A program made the position numbers and the translations under genes. A stretch of 64,000 nt of DNA from assembly GCF_020536995.1 (NCBI RefSeq), contig NC_068367.1:66661192-66725191 (forward strand). The letters are read 5' to 3'. Positions 12,801 to 28,200 of the stretch are shown here, in pieces. The notes below the pieces were generated by a model. That model did no database searches, had not been told where the DNA came from, and saw only the letters and a list, made by a program, of their open reading frames with translations. The stretch's first letter is position 1; the number at the start of each line of letters is the position of its first letter. This stretch comes from Dreissena polymorpha. Lineage: Eukaryota; Mollusca; Bivalvia; Myida; Dreissenidae.

Positions 12801-15800
12801 CGACGTGACTCGGTATGAAGACGACAGTGATGAAGAGGACGAGGAAGAATACAGCAGATATGCGCGATTCGTGAACAACATCCAGTCCAGTGTGGGGTTG
12901 GCGTTTAAACAGCACTCAACTGGTAAGATAATTACACTTAATGATCAAAATGGTCGATCTTGTAAACATGTTTAAACTTCCCTTTGACGGATCAACTATC
13001 AAACGTTTGAAAAACATTAAAAATATGACAGTGCATGCATAAAAAGCTGCTTCGAACATACAGTGTATTAAAAGCTATTCTAAATATGGAGTACCTACAA
13101 TGGCCTGTCTACCATGTATGTGCAAATATGTGTGCAATGTTTACAACTGATGCAAATCTAAATTATTATTTTTCATATTTATTGCTCTGTGAATGCACTT
13201 GTCGGTAATATTATATGTTTTTATTCAACGACAATAAAGTCAACATTTTGCAGGTAGAACAAATAGTGTTAGTGAATTGATTTTCATCGAACCCATTATC
13301 ACTGGCTTCTTTGAGCGGTAATTTTTTTCATTGGGTTGCAGACACATAAGGGACTCTGACATTGATTTGAAAAGCATATCTTCTAACCTTACACACAAAT
13401 TGTTGAATGTAAAATGAAATATCCAGAATACATTTACTTTTGCAGTTTTCCGTCATTGATTTTAGTTGTTTTTGATGTGTTTTGTACGAGAAAGCCTAGA
13501 TTTCGTTTCTGATTAATATGTATTAGTTTTAATTATTTAATCGACATTCTATATTAATACTTAGAAAAGGTAATACGCATTTCAAACAGCTAAGATAAAA
13601 AAAACAGGGAGCATGGAGAATGTCGCAATCGTTATTTTATACATATAATTATAAATAAGAATATGTTTGCTGTTTATACCAACATAATTAATTTTATTAT
13701 TAAGATTACGATCAAACAAAATATTGAGTAAATGATATGAACGATTAAGGCAAAAAATCGAAGCAAAGCTTTAATTATCTTAATAAGGTTTTATACAAAC
13801 ATAGTGTCCTTAACAATGTAAATATTTGGAAAGTAGAATACACTTGAGGACTATAAAATACTAGTTTATGTAAATAATTAATTTCCTATATTGAAAACCC
13901 ATTCATCAAACAATAGCGATAAGAAGAATGTGTATTTGATTACATACGAAATGTGGTTCAAACGTGTCCACACACTTATTTCAGCTAATCAAGTAAGAAT
14001 GTACTGATTCAGCAATAAAAAGAATATTTGCTGGTCACAACATAATTAATCATTTGCAACAAATAGACCCAGGTTGCCGATTGTTGGCACAATGACTTTT
14101 GTTTTAAAGTGAAGGTCATATTTCAAGATTAAATGTTTAACATAGCACCCAACGGCCTATCCGAAGCTTCTTCAGGCATTAAAGGGTTTCAAAATAACTT
14201 GGCACACATGTTACGCTATGTATAACGATGTGTTGCACCCAAAATCCAGATATGTAGGTTATAATTCAATGTCAAATGTCTATATAAGCATTTCAATGCT
14301 AAAATGGGTCTTTTTTAAGCTATATGTGATTTAAATTAAATATCACTTGTTTAAGCTAAATTTTACTTAGCTATCAAATGAGTAAACAAATATCTTATTA
14401 CACATGTTAACCTTTATCAGACGATGTGTCTTGCAAAAAAACAAGGGTAGCTAACTTGAAGGTCAATGACATAATTAAAGGTTATGATGCTCCCATTTAG
14501 GACAAGTTAATAGTTTGCAAATCAAAGGTCAAACTATAGCACATTGTTGCTCATATACTACTTATGTTCCTCCAGGTTCTAACCTGCATATGCATTGAAG
14601 AATTAAGGAATAAATTGCCACCCGTGATTAAATATATATTAAAGATATATTAAGGATATAATAAAGACGGGGCTATGTTTCACATAATAACCAAATTGCT
14701 ACGTGTAAGACAATTTCAATTCCTTAATATGTCGCAAACATGAGGTAAAATGTCGCAAATAAGATTTTACTTGAACGATCAGTGTGCGTCTTCCCTACTC
14801 TAAATCTCCCATGCATTGATGGCTGTTGAAACAACTGGGCACTACTGTACACCAACCGGTAATCCATTAGGTTTCATTGAAGAACCAGATGGTCATCTTC
14901 TTTGAAAAGTTCATACTATTAGTTCAAATGTCAACAATTGTTAACTTTATTGCCTTATGCAGTAAGAATTTCCAAACAAGTCAGCACAGATTCTTATTTA
15001 TGTCAGGTCAGGTATTAAGCACAAAAACCCGATGGCTACTGTATGTCGAAAGGTAAAGTAAATACACGGTCTTATTAATTTTTCTGAACTTGCCTTTCTG
15101 AAAGATTACAACGATTAAGGAAGTGCACATCAGACGCTTATCAAGAAAATGTAGAGTACACATTTCTAATTTTATTAAATCATAGGTATAAGTACACGCA
15201 AATATGCAATGTCAATGGATAAATATATGCTAATCTTCTATTTGCATTGCACGCCCACATCGGTCTTTTTATACTGTTCATATTGCATTTATGCATTATT
15301 AGGGATGCTGATGATTTTCGTCGTAGTTTTGTGACAATATTAGTAATACAAGTATAAAATAAGACACAATACATTCAACTTAGATAGTGTTTGCATTTGT
15401 GTGCTGTTTCCGTTTTGCGCCCTTTACATGCATGATGTGACATAAAAATAGTATAAAGAAGTTAAAGAACAATCATGTTTACAACTAATAAATACGTTTG
15501 TTTGCCAAATGTTCTGCATACTATCCGAAAATTTTCTTAAAATATTATTCTGTGAAAATTAGTAAATCTTTCATGTACAGGTAATATGATATATGGTAGA
15601 GTAATTAGTGCATTAACAGTACATATATGTGAGCAACCAACAATAATGTTTCGTTTTCACCATGCCGTTTGATTTATTATATTTAATAAACAAGAGTGCA
15701 ATTATTGACAAAAAGGCGATTATGGCCCTAAAAGCTCTGACAATAAATATTGAAATATCACCACTAAATAATTTTCATTAATTTTTTATAGATAACTTTT

Positions 15801-16199
15801 GTAGACAAGTATTCCTATTTCTGACGCATAACGTATTAAAACGGTTGACTGATGTTGGAAATAAACCAATTACTGCCTTGTTTAATGACATTACAGTACA
15901 CTATTCAATATCAAATTCGAAATGTAAAGGAACAATGCAAACAAATGATATAAAATATGGCTTAAAGGGACCCTCAACCACGAATGACGCAAACAAGAAA
16001 AGTTCTAAAATACCGAACTTTTTACAATTATTAGTTTATATTGATTAAAATTTCACGACTGGCATATTACATTAATTGAAAAAAGTTCATATTTTCAGTA
16101 TATTAGGTAATAAAATTTCGCGATATGAAATCGAAAGTACATCGCGAAAATAGGTGATATAACGATATACACACTATAAATAACGCAAGTAGAATGATC

Positions 16200-16240
<41 letters not shown>

Positions 16241-19200
16241 ATTTACTACGCATGCACAATTTGCATTCCTGGGTTTACCGCGTGACGATGATGATCTATC
16301 TACTTGCGTTATTTATAGTTAACTGGTAGTTACCTGGTACACATACCCAGTAAAATGTTATAACCGAATATATGAAAATATGAAAACTTAACAACTTTTT
16401 TCAAGTAATATACCAGTCGTATTATTTTAATCAATATAAACTAATAGTTGTAAAAAATAATTGTATTTTAGAACTTTTCTTTTTTCGTCATTCGTGGTTG
16501 AGGGTCTCTTTAAAGACGCGTGTGCAATTTCTCGAGGTTGAATGATAAATGATGTTTCTGTCACAACTGTTTGTTTTTCGATGGCGTTTATTCATTTTGA
16601 TGGTGCCCTCATTAAATATTCAATTACCGCTACAAAATAACAAATACCACATGTAAGTCAAAGTGAAACATACTGAATACATTCGAAAAATAATATGATA
16701 AAACTGTTCAACAAATGTCGAATGGATTTTGAAATCAAAGACTAGTAGCCAATGATCTATAAGTCTTTTTTGCAAGAAAAAGAGGCAATAACTCAATATA
16801 AATAATTAAACGTACTCATTCAGCATGTAGATTTACGACCAAAATATAAGTTTGTCCTTTTAATGCCTATGGAAGTGATATAAGCAAATAAAAGACTTGA
16901 GTAAGCAGTGTTTTGAAGGTTAATACGGGATTTTTGGAAGAGAAAAGGCAACAACTCACGTTTATATTGGCATCTATAGAATGTTGTCTTTGATACTTAA
17001 CATTGTATGGTAACACACGGCAGATGCAGGTTTGGCCCGGATTTAAAGAAAAATACATTTTTACCAAATCTACACATTTCATGACGCTTTTGCGGAATGC
17101 AACACAATTGTTTTGGGGTACCTTTCTTTAAAGTTACGTTACCGCAAATACTGAATTGCCAACTTGCATCAATAATAAGTAAACATGTAACGTTTAGAAA
17201 AACACAACAAAACATATGACAGAAATGATCCTCTTAGTATTAAGCAGTCATTTGGTTTAATATTTTACCTCCGACATACTTAACAGTTGCGTACATTAGA
17301 TATGTTACATATTGTACAAATTAAAAGTTATGTCCAATATAGATTATCAGAAATTGTACACCGTAAAGATACTAGCCCGTTTATTCCCTGGTTAAATTTA
17401 TGAAAAAAAGTATTTGATAATTATAAAATTTACCTAAAAACATAACATTTAACGTATTTAGCGGGTATCGGTTAATTAAAACTACGTCATTTCGTTAAAG
17501 ATTTAATGTTACGGCAATGCACGAACGACATCATAAAAACAAGAAATTACATTTGACACCAACGGGGGTAAATAATGTTTTTAAAAAAATATGTATATAG
17601 ATATATGTGTGTTAAAATGTTAGATATTTGCCACTCATACTCACTAGTAACAAGTTTTCAATATACATGAATACACCGTTCAATTTGCATCATGTAAAGT
17701 TGTGTTTTTCAGTTGTATGTTAATATTCCTCAATAGCGTCATTCTCTGTACATAACCCATCAAATTAAAATTACATGTAAATACTGTCATGCACTTCGCT
17801 TTTAATAGGGCTTTGTAGTACGTTTATTTTCAATGCACCCCTTACACTTTCTATCACTCACGTGTTTATCACACTAACGTACTCATGCCATTTATAATTA
17901 TATTTTTATAATTAGATGTATTACTATTGTGATTTATTGAAGCTTTTCTGCAAAAAATAATACGGCTTATGCATAAAGCTCTTTGTTGTGTCAAATTGTC
18001 GGCCTTTCAGTATTCAGATAATCTTTACTTTGATGCTAATGACGCGTTTTTTTAAGATGCCAATAAATGTATTAATAAATTCTTTTTGCACTATAAAAAA
18101 TATATTTTTGAAATATTATTTAGGTGTTTTTTTCGGAGTTTCGTTTCGATTAATTGACTAAACAAGCGTCGTTATCCATATGTTTTGCGTTACTGCAAAA
18201 ACCTATAAAATACATTTTTTAAGATTTTTAGCTTTATAGCTGTTAAATGATTCCAAAGATGAAAATCTACTCAACTAGATATATTTACTTTCTCTTCATC
18301 TTCCATATAATCTCCTAAAAGATCGTCAAGATCAATATCACTCTCCCAAGAGTTCGGGTTTTTGTACGAGACATAATTCCAGCTCACAAAATTAATTTAA
18401 ATCCAAACAACAATTTGTTTATATCTGATTTCAGTTAGAACAAGAAAAATAATGGAAGGCGTATAAAAAATACCATACTTATTTACCCATTTAAAACAAT
18501 TAGCGTTAATTAATTTCGCGAGAATCTTTAATAAGTATAATCTGCTTGATGTTGCGGCTATTAAAATCAACACAACAATACATGCGTGAATGGTTTGTAA
18601 CAAGTAATAAGTAACATGTCTAATCAAAATAATATGAGCGACTGAACCGGCAAATTTACGCCGATGATTACCACTTGTTTACACACACAAAAAAACAAAC
18701 ACACAAGAGCATTTAATTTTTTTATTTGTAACAATCAATCTCAACTTCAAACAATCAATTTAACAACAAAAAATGTGATAATCGTCTAAAAAAATTCATT
18801 AAGTAATTTATTTATCCGACATCGGCGAAGCGGGTATTCGCTACGTCTTTGGCTTTTGGAATCGCTGACTCGCAGAAGTTGGCAGTAGTGTAATGGCGGA
18901 CAGTCACGTGACTGACAATATGGCGGCGGTCAATTTATCGATTCTGGAACGGTCTATAAACAGCTTTATTTTAACGCAACGCTTGTCTCTGATTACAAAA
19001 TGCTTTAATTCACAGTGCACATCTATAAAGCAATAATTGCAAATGTTTTGAACAATTAAAACAGTCGAAATTCATTTAGATAATTTGCAACTCACTAGCG
19101 ATTTCTATTAATCTGATCTTACGGAATAGATTCAGAGCAGAACTATTGCCTTGAAGAAAATTAAAATTGTGTGCCATACGTGTTTGTTAACGCTTGCATG

Positions 19201-22200
19201 CAGCGCTGTTTCGTTTGGAAATCAGTGACAAAACAGAGTAGCAAATACTTGCTTTTCTTCAATAAATTCTCCAAAAAATAATGACTTATGTTTTCAATTA
19301 CAGCAATATGGACCGCATTTGGCATCCTAGTATCCGGTCTCTACACCGCCTACTTTCTTTACGCCATGATTAAATTCTTCGACCCCAAAGATGAGGCCAT
19401 GGTACGGTTGCTATGGCTTAGCGTGCTCGTGGGGGTGCTCGTTATTTACATGGTGTTTTGGACCCGGCTCAGTAAGGCGTGCTTCGGAGAAGTGTCTTGC
19501 ATGGAGAACTGCAGCCCCGCGACCACCAAGAGACTGAACAATGCGTGAGTGCAACGTTGAAATGGCGTTGAGTTTTTCAGTAAAGGGCGTTGTTTATCAA
19601 TTAAATGTCAAACATATTCACATGAACAGCCGATCCAATTAAACAGAAAACGTATTTAACACTTTAAAACAAATTTGAGAAAACTTGCAGCTATCGATTC
19701 ATCGTTACCACGGAATTTAAATTCAATATAGAACGAGGGAATTTATATAAGCAGACTTTGTAAAATTGGTATGGAACTAATCTTTTGTCATTTAGAATCT
19801 ACTGGTTCTTTGTGATCGGCACGGTCATTTTCGTGCTAGTGTATGTGGTGGTAGAGGTGGCGATGAAGAGACCAGACAATCTGAGGTCGGCAGCGGGAGT
19901 CGCCGCCTTCATTCTTATCTTCTACGTCTTCTCCTACAGGCCCGCACAGGTAACGCTGGAAACAAGTTTTACTTATGTTTTACGATGCTTCTCTGAATTT
20001 GCATATACAACCGAATATATGAAAATATGATTATTGTCATGTTTGCTTATATGATCTACTTCAAGCGTCATTATTCATTATACATGTACTGTAAAATCAT
20101 ATTATATAAGAAGAGTGTATGCAGATAAGCTATTTATCCAATCCAATATTAAAAAATATATTATTGCACGGGTTTATGGTGTAATATGGCAAATGGTTGC
20201 TGGATTTCGATGCCGATTAGTCTTTTGTTTAAATGTAGTCTCTTCTAAACGAAAATCCAGTCCAGGCGGAAAGTGTCGTCCCTGATTAGCTTGTGAGGAC
20301 TGCACAAACTTATCTGAGACGATACTTTACGCACATTATTAAACCCCGTTATCTCAGAGCGCGTCTCATTTAGTTACATCACTTGCCTGCAGGTTCAGTT
20401 CCGGCCGGTGTTCTGGGGCCTTGCACTGCAGTTTTACTTCGCCCTTCTCATCCTGCGTACCACGTGGGGCTATAAGGCCTTCCAGTGGCTAGGGGACCGG
20501 GTCAGTGAGTTCCTCGAGCACACGGACGCAGGCTCCAAGTTTGTGTTTGGGGCTGAGACATACACTATGCACTACTTCGCTTTTAAGGTACTTTTTCTTT
20601 AACGTTATTTTTTTCATATCATTTGACGATGTTTAAGTATTCAAATTAGTACACAGGCGTACTTTCCGAACATACATGGGATAATTATTCTACAATATAC
20701 AATGCATTCCAATTCAAATGAATACCAGTAAAATATTACATATATACAAGGACACCGGTTGACGAATAATGTTAAATTGTTTGTGAGTTATACATGCTAA
20801 ATGAAAACTAATAATTACAGATACGTTATGCCATGGGAACAGACGGGGCAAACGATTTGCAACGGAATAACATAGTCTTATTTATAAGGCGCGCAAAGAA
20901 TTTAGAGTTACTTTTGATATGGGCTAAATGCTCCAAATATTACCAATATAAAAAAGGTGCTTAATATTTGAGAGCGTCAACAAGTTGGACTACGGAATAA
21001 CATAATTGTTTCGATATTGACCAATGACAGAATCACTATATTTTTGTGTTTTCTAGGTGTTGACGGTCATAACGTTCTTTAGCTCGATTATTTCGATGCT
21101 CTACTACTTGGGGGCGATGCAGTTCGTAATCAGGAACATCGCCCGCTTCCTCGCTTTCTGTCTCGGCACCTCGCCAACAGAGAGTTTAAACGCGGCGGCA
21201 AACATTTTCATTGGTCAAGTAAGTCACGCAATAACGAATTTTGAATTACTAAATTTATTGTGGGATTTTGCCGCATAAATGGTTCAGTCTTATTAAATTA
21301 ATTAATGTGCCTTCATTACTGTGCTCTTAATAACATAGATAACATAGGCGGATCCAAGGGGGGGGGGGGGGCGCGGACGCGGCGTACGCCCCCCCCCCCC
21401 CAAAAAAAAAAAATCGCCAAAGTAAAGTCGATTCACTTGATGTTTCACATTTAACTAGATCTAAATCACCTATTTAAACTCATTTTTATTCATTTTCGTG
21501 CACAACATTTCCCACTATTCACACTCACAGACAATCGCTAAATGTTTTAACTTAGTACTCTCTGTCGCCCGGTTTTTCAAGTCGAACTTTGCGATTCTGA
21601 TGTATTCCTTTTTTGCACATTGATTCTCTTTCCGCTGCATTTTATGTCAACAAAGATGAATGCGTCAACGCCAAAACGCATTTCTCCCGGCTACATCCAT
21701 CTGTATTACGTATAAACTATGCACTTTTTGTTTGGCATTATAAGAAGGTACTTTGATGAGAGTACATAAGGCGTGACATGCTCGAGAAGTGGTTGTCACG
21801 GCATTCAAAATCACTTAAATCGTGGAGCTTCCGTGGGGTTTCGCCACCTCGAACCCCCTAGCAGGGCTCTGTCCTGCACCCACCAGGGGCCCTAGCGACT
21901 CCCTGGACCCCCAGCAAATCTTTCAATATCTAGCCATCTAGCCCCCCCCCCCAACCAGAAATCCTGGATCCGCCCCTGAATACGATGTTTATATGGAAAA
22001 TAATTGTTCAGATGTGTTTTGATATATTAGCTGAAGACGAGACCGTTAAGTAGGTCGTTTAATTGATACATAAGAAGTCACCTTATCGCAAACGGGAATG
22101 ACATACAGTCGTATATAATTGTAGAGTATGTTCTCTTCAAGTCGAGCCTCTCTCGGTTAAAAGAGGGTTTTATGCATGTACAACCTCTATTGGTAATGTC

Positions 22201-25200
22201 TGACATTTAATCATATACCCGGGGGGGGGGGGGGGGTAACTTCCTATATACGGGTATATAGGGGTGTGCCAAAAATATATGGTGTGTTTTTCGACTAAAA
22301 TTATAGATATGGGTATGGTTTTGAGCATCTAAGTATACATATGGGTATTGAAATCAGAAATTCGCTTGCATATAAATGCATATAGATTTGAACGTATCAG
22401 TATCAAAATAGGTATGATAAATTTCATTCTTGTATATAAATGGGTATCAAAAAGTAAATTGATTTCGCCCAGCTGTTTCCGCAATCACATAACCTGTAAA
22501 TATACAGGTGTAACTTGGAACATTACTGTCTCTCCAGGGAGTAGAAACCAGACTGATAGAGATCTTGAACAAATTAATTAATTCTACCAGCATGATACAG
22601 TGGTATAATATCCCTGGGTACAATATGGTCATTATATTATGATCATGAGATCAATAAATTTTCTGATAAGCCATTTAGCCCAGCCAAGCACTGTATGTAT
22701 GTACCTCTCACAGTGATCAACATTTTTTACCAAACTGAATACATGTGGACACCGAATTAAACTCTCTCATTGTGACATCTTGGATAAAAATATATGTTTC
22801 GTAGAAAATTTTGATTATGTGTGGAATCAAATTCTAGTATTGAAATGGGTTCAGTTTATCAAAATTCTTGTATTGAAATTGGTCCACTTTCTCAATGGTA
22901 TCGTATACAAACGGGTCTGCTTAAAAAAAATCTTGTATCAAAATGGGTTGTTAGATGGGGCGTTACGTTACAAAGTGTCGTCAAAGATAAACCCGTAAAG
23001 TCCACACAGGCTAATCAGGGATGACATTTTCCGCCTAATCATGATTTTCGATAAGGAGAGACGACCTACTTACAACGAAAAATATGTCGTCACTGATTAG
23101 CCTGTGCGAACTGCACATACTAATCTAAGACAGCACTTTACGTACGTGCATTTAACCCCGTTTTCCCGAAATGATGTTCATTTCATATTGTGATTGGTTG
23201 CCTTTAAGAGTGAAGCGCCGCTGATGATACGACCATTCATTCAGGCGATGACCAAGTCTGAGTTGCATGCCGTGTGTACCGGGGGCTTTGCCACCATTGC
23301 TGGCTCGGTGATGGCTGCGTATATCAATATGGGAGTAAGAAAAACTCTACAGTTTGTTTGAAAATAAGTTTGTTGCTTTACTTATAAGACTTACACATTT
23401 AGTATGCAAAGCAGTAAAAAGGTTCATTATCTCGGTTATCTTGAAGTCATTTGATGTGAGCTCCAATTGAATTCGTAAGAAGTAAGTGTTTATTGATACT
23501 ACTGATGAAGGCTATGATCGAAACATGTTAATTATTTAAAAAAAGTAACATGTTTGTATGGTATATTTATTTTATTTCTACTATATGGTAATATATCTGT
23601 ATAAATAAATTTGCGATTAGGTTCCGCCAAATCATCTGCTGTCGGCATCAGTAATGAGCGCTCCCGCTGCCCTCGCCATGGCCAAACTGTTCTGGCCGGA
23701 AACAAAAAAGTCAAAAACACGTGCGGAAGACGTTTACAATGTGAAGAAAGGGTATAGAGTGTCAATAGTTCTTTATTGAGACGGGCTGCAGTAATTTGCT
23801 TATGTGACAACCGATGTTGCATGAGTAGCGGGGTTCTGTATAAGGAGCACATATACTGCTTTGCTATTTGAGCTAGCTTTTATAGCGACGCGGTAGAGTG
23901 TCTGCCTGATTTGGAACCGGGAGATCATGGGCTGAATCCCCATTGTGTTTGGGGATTTTTCTTGCTGGGTTACACATATGTCATCCTATTTCCACTTCAT
24001 TAAATTTTTTATTCTTTGCCAAAAAAACAGTTATGCATACCTTAACGATTGGTCAATGACCTATATGCACGCTATCTGTATAAAAAGGGCCAGTTTACAG
24101 ATAGAAAATAGACACATTCCAAAATTTTGCCACATATTAAAAAAATAAACAACCGTGTTGTTTCATTAACAAACGTTGAGAATTGTCGTAGAAAAGATAC
24201 AATAATAAATATTTATTGTGCTAATGAGATATTATCAGTGAAACAAATTATCAAAAACTTTTTACAACAAGTTATAACGGTTGGAAAACATTGAACTAAA
24301 TTTTTCAAATATATTTTTATGCAATTTGACCATAGCTGATTTCAACAATGCACACATTATAAACTCTGCGTTTTTATTGGCTTAAGATGTATCTCTAAAT
24401 GCAAACATGAAAAAGATGCTTTCGTTTCCTTTTTAATAACATAATTAATCTCGAGTAATTAATCGCGACTACACAAAATAAAAGACATATATTTTATACT
24501 CGCTGTGCGCGTTTTATGCCCAATTAGTACACCTACCCTAAAAACAACTTTAAATAAACTTTGTATAATACACCTACCTTAAAGCAACATAAACTTTTTT
24601 CTGAGTGTGTCTGTGTGTTTAACCTAGATCTTTATGTACTTCTTGTAATGCTATTCCCTATTGGTAAACCTTAAAATCATATTTGACATTGACACTGTTT
24701 TAAACGTATTTTATTCACACCAACCATATAGCTATATAGTTTCTATGTACCATAACTAATATCGAAAAAATGTTAAACAGATATACTAGTTTTGTGTATT
24801 TAAAAACTGATATGTTATATGCAAAATATATCATGTTTCCGATGGAAAAAATGGAATTACAAAAAGATGGCGACGTCCATGCTGAGTCAGGTATTTTTAG
24901 CCTTTGTATAACCTTTATTACTTTTATTATTTGTTTAATGTCGCGCAATTTCCAGCTATACCAGCAAGATAAGCGTTTATTGCGTAAAATATTCGGTCTA
25001 TATCTCGACTTTACTCGTTTAACAAATTCTTTTCGGTATCACACTACTATGACAATGCGTAGCGAGTAAAGTCGATATAAAGTCTGATTCTAGTGTCAAC
25101 AATTAGACATAGTAACTTAAACAGGTTGGTTAAATGCGCAAGTCTGTACGCGTTTAAAGCAGCAAAGCACAACATCAAGACTTCCAGCCTGGGTTGTGCG

Positions 25201-28200
25201 GGTGTATGAAGCGTATCGACAATTATAGATGTCCCTGCATATATCCAATGCTCTATTATCTACCTCACCACACTTCATAAATTATCGCGTAGCTACTCCC
25301 AGCTACTCATCCATGGGATCAATGTCTTTTTTTCAATTTACGCATCTATCTTTAATTTATAAGATACATGTACTTCTAACATGCCTTTTTGAAATTATTA
25401 GTTATTTTTGTTCTTCAAGACCGGCCCCTTCTCTACTTCCATCACTGACCCTAACCCATTTCTAGTAAAAGCACACTCGAGCTGTACATTCGCCACTCAC
25501 AGCACTAAGCACAACCAACTTAATTATTCTAGTGTTCTTACATTATATAAATGAGCGTCTATGATAATTTGGTTGAATGAATGTGCGTAAAGTGTTGTCC
25601 CAGATTAATGTGTGCACTCCGCACAGGCTAATCAGGGACGACACTTTCCGCTTAAACTGATTTTCAATTAAGAAAAGACTTCCTTTATTAAAAAACCGAA
25701 AAGGCGAAAATGGTTATCCCTGTGTAGCCTGTGCGGCTTATACAGGCTTGTCTGGGATGACACTCAACGCACATGCATTAGGTCCTATTTTCCCAGAGCG
25801 CAACTCCAATGATGTGTATTTCCTCCTGCATTGAGTCCACTTTTCTCCACACCCAGCACTGAGCACAACATCATCGAGGCTGCCAGCAACGGAGCCGCCG
25901 TGTCCATCAAGCTTATCGCCAACATCGCTGTCAATCTCATCGCCTTCATCGCCATCTTGCATTTCCTCGACGCGACCTTGACCTGGTTTGGACACAGAGT
26001 CAATATCAACGATCCTCCGCTTACTTTCTCGGTATAACAGTGCCTCCTTATAGAAGTTTGAATGTAGTTATTAATTTACGGTCTTAATCTTATCGTTTAT
26101 TTAATTCAAATATGTATTGTTTAATTTCTTATTCGGTTTTATCCCATGGGTTTAATTAGTCCTCTATTGAATTGAATTTTGGGTTTTATTCGGTGGCACA
26201 TTAATTCTGAATCCAGATGGTTTTGAAATTCTTCGGATTATTTTTCTGGAGTTTTGTCAAACGACTCTGCGAGAGCCGGGACATTTTAATGAAGCGCTCT
26301 TCATTGACCTCTCTACAATTATGTTTTTATTCAATTGCGCCTTTGGTCAGCCATTGAGGACATCTGGCTTATTATTTACTCTGTACCTTCGCGTTTTTTT
26401 CCCCAGTTAATCTTTTCATTCGTGTTATTTCCAGTTTATATGTTCTTACCTGTTATCCGTTATACCCGCGTGCCTAACGGATTTGCAATTGATGACAACA
26501 ATGCCCTAAATGCTTCCATTTGATTAGTAACAACGTGTTATTTGCAATAAATCTGTTCCTACTTGTTATTTCCAATAAATCTGTTCCTACGTGTTATTTC
26601 CAATTAATCGGTTCCTACGTGTTATTTCCAATTAATCTGTTCCTACGAGTTATTTCCAATTAATATGTTCCTACGTGTTATTTCCAACTAATCTGTTCCT
26701 ACGTGTTATTTCCAGTTAATCTGGTCCTATGTGTTATTTCCTATTAATCTGTTCCTACGTGTTATTTCCACTTAATCTGTTCCTACGTGTTATTTCCAAA
26801 TAATTTGTTCCTACGTGTTATTTCCAATTAATCTGTTCCTACGTATTATTTCTAGTTAATCTGTTCCTACGTGTTCTTTCCAATTAATCTGCATCTAAGT
26901 GTTATTTCCAGGTAATCTGCTTATACGTGTTATTTCCAGTTAATCTGTTCCTGCGTTTTAACTCCAGTTAATCTGTTCATAAGTATTTTTTTTCCAGTTA
27001 ACCTATTCCTCCGCGTTATTTAAATTGACCTGTACGTAAGTGTTTTCTCCAGTCAATCTGTTTTTACGTGTCAGTTCCAGTCAATCTGTTCTACGTGTTA
27101 TTTCCAGTTAATCTGCTCCTACGTGTTCTACCCGATTGCGTGGCTCCTCGGCTCCACTATCGAGGACGTCTTCAAGGTGGCCAGTCTCATTGGAACGAAA
27201 ACCTTCCTCAACGAGTTCGTGGCGTATACCGGTCAGTTTAGTTTTTGTTAGATGCCTCGTTGTGTGAGAACTGGGCTTCATACATGTGCGTTAAATTTCG
27301 TCCCAGATTAGCCTGTGCAGTCTGCACAGACTTATCCGAGACAACGCTTTCCGCCTAGACTGGGTTTTCGTTTATAAGAGGCCTCCTTTAGACGAAAAGT
27401 TCCATAAAAGCGGAAAGTCTGTCGCCTTTGATTAGCCTTTGCGGACTGCACAGGCTAATCTGGGACGAAACTTTGAAACCCTTGCATTAAGTCCAGTTTT
27501 CCCACTCCGAGGCTCTCATATGGGTAGTATTGCACTTTTGATTGGTAATAGCACGGATATGATTTGTCACTTGTCCGTATCGGCAGTATTTGTCCGAACG
27601 GCTGCTTTATTATCCCCCGCCATAGGTGGAGGGATATTGTTTTGGCTTTGTCCGTAAGCCGTCAGTCCGTCTTTCCGCCCATTGGCATTGTACGCCATCT
27701 GTTAATAACGGAGTTATGGCCCTTTGTATCTTGAAAAAATGCTTTTTAATATAAGCTTAGAGCTTTATCTCCATTAACACATGAGCCAGAGCCATGAAAC
27801 CTGCTATAGTTGTTCTCAAACATCTGGGGGTTCTTCATATTCAACACACATAATCCTAGGGGCTAAGGTCAAGGTCACACATTAAAGTCAAAGGGCGTTG
27901 TCCATCCGTCCAGAAAACTTTTGTGTCCAGAAGCATATTGGCGGGGGATATCCATTCAACGAATTTGCTTGTTTTTTCACACGTGTCATGGCATAAAGTA
28001 GTGCATACAAACAAGTTCGATAAAAAGATACGACTTTTAGAAATTTAACAAAACTTAACATGTGCACATATTAACCTTTTAAACACACGTGAGTTCGGTA
28101 TGATTTGTAACATTTTTTGGATGACTGGTTAAAAACAAAATATTCACTGTTTTAAAACTTGAAATATACTAGTAATATATTTCTATCTATATAAGATATT

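Noticed and set aside
26403-27131. CRISPR-like array of 28-bp repeats
   Set aside because: Units are directly adjacent with no unique spacers, and the unit is a copy of an exon boundary in a eukaryotic gene.
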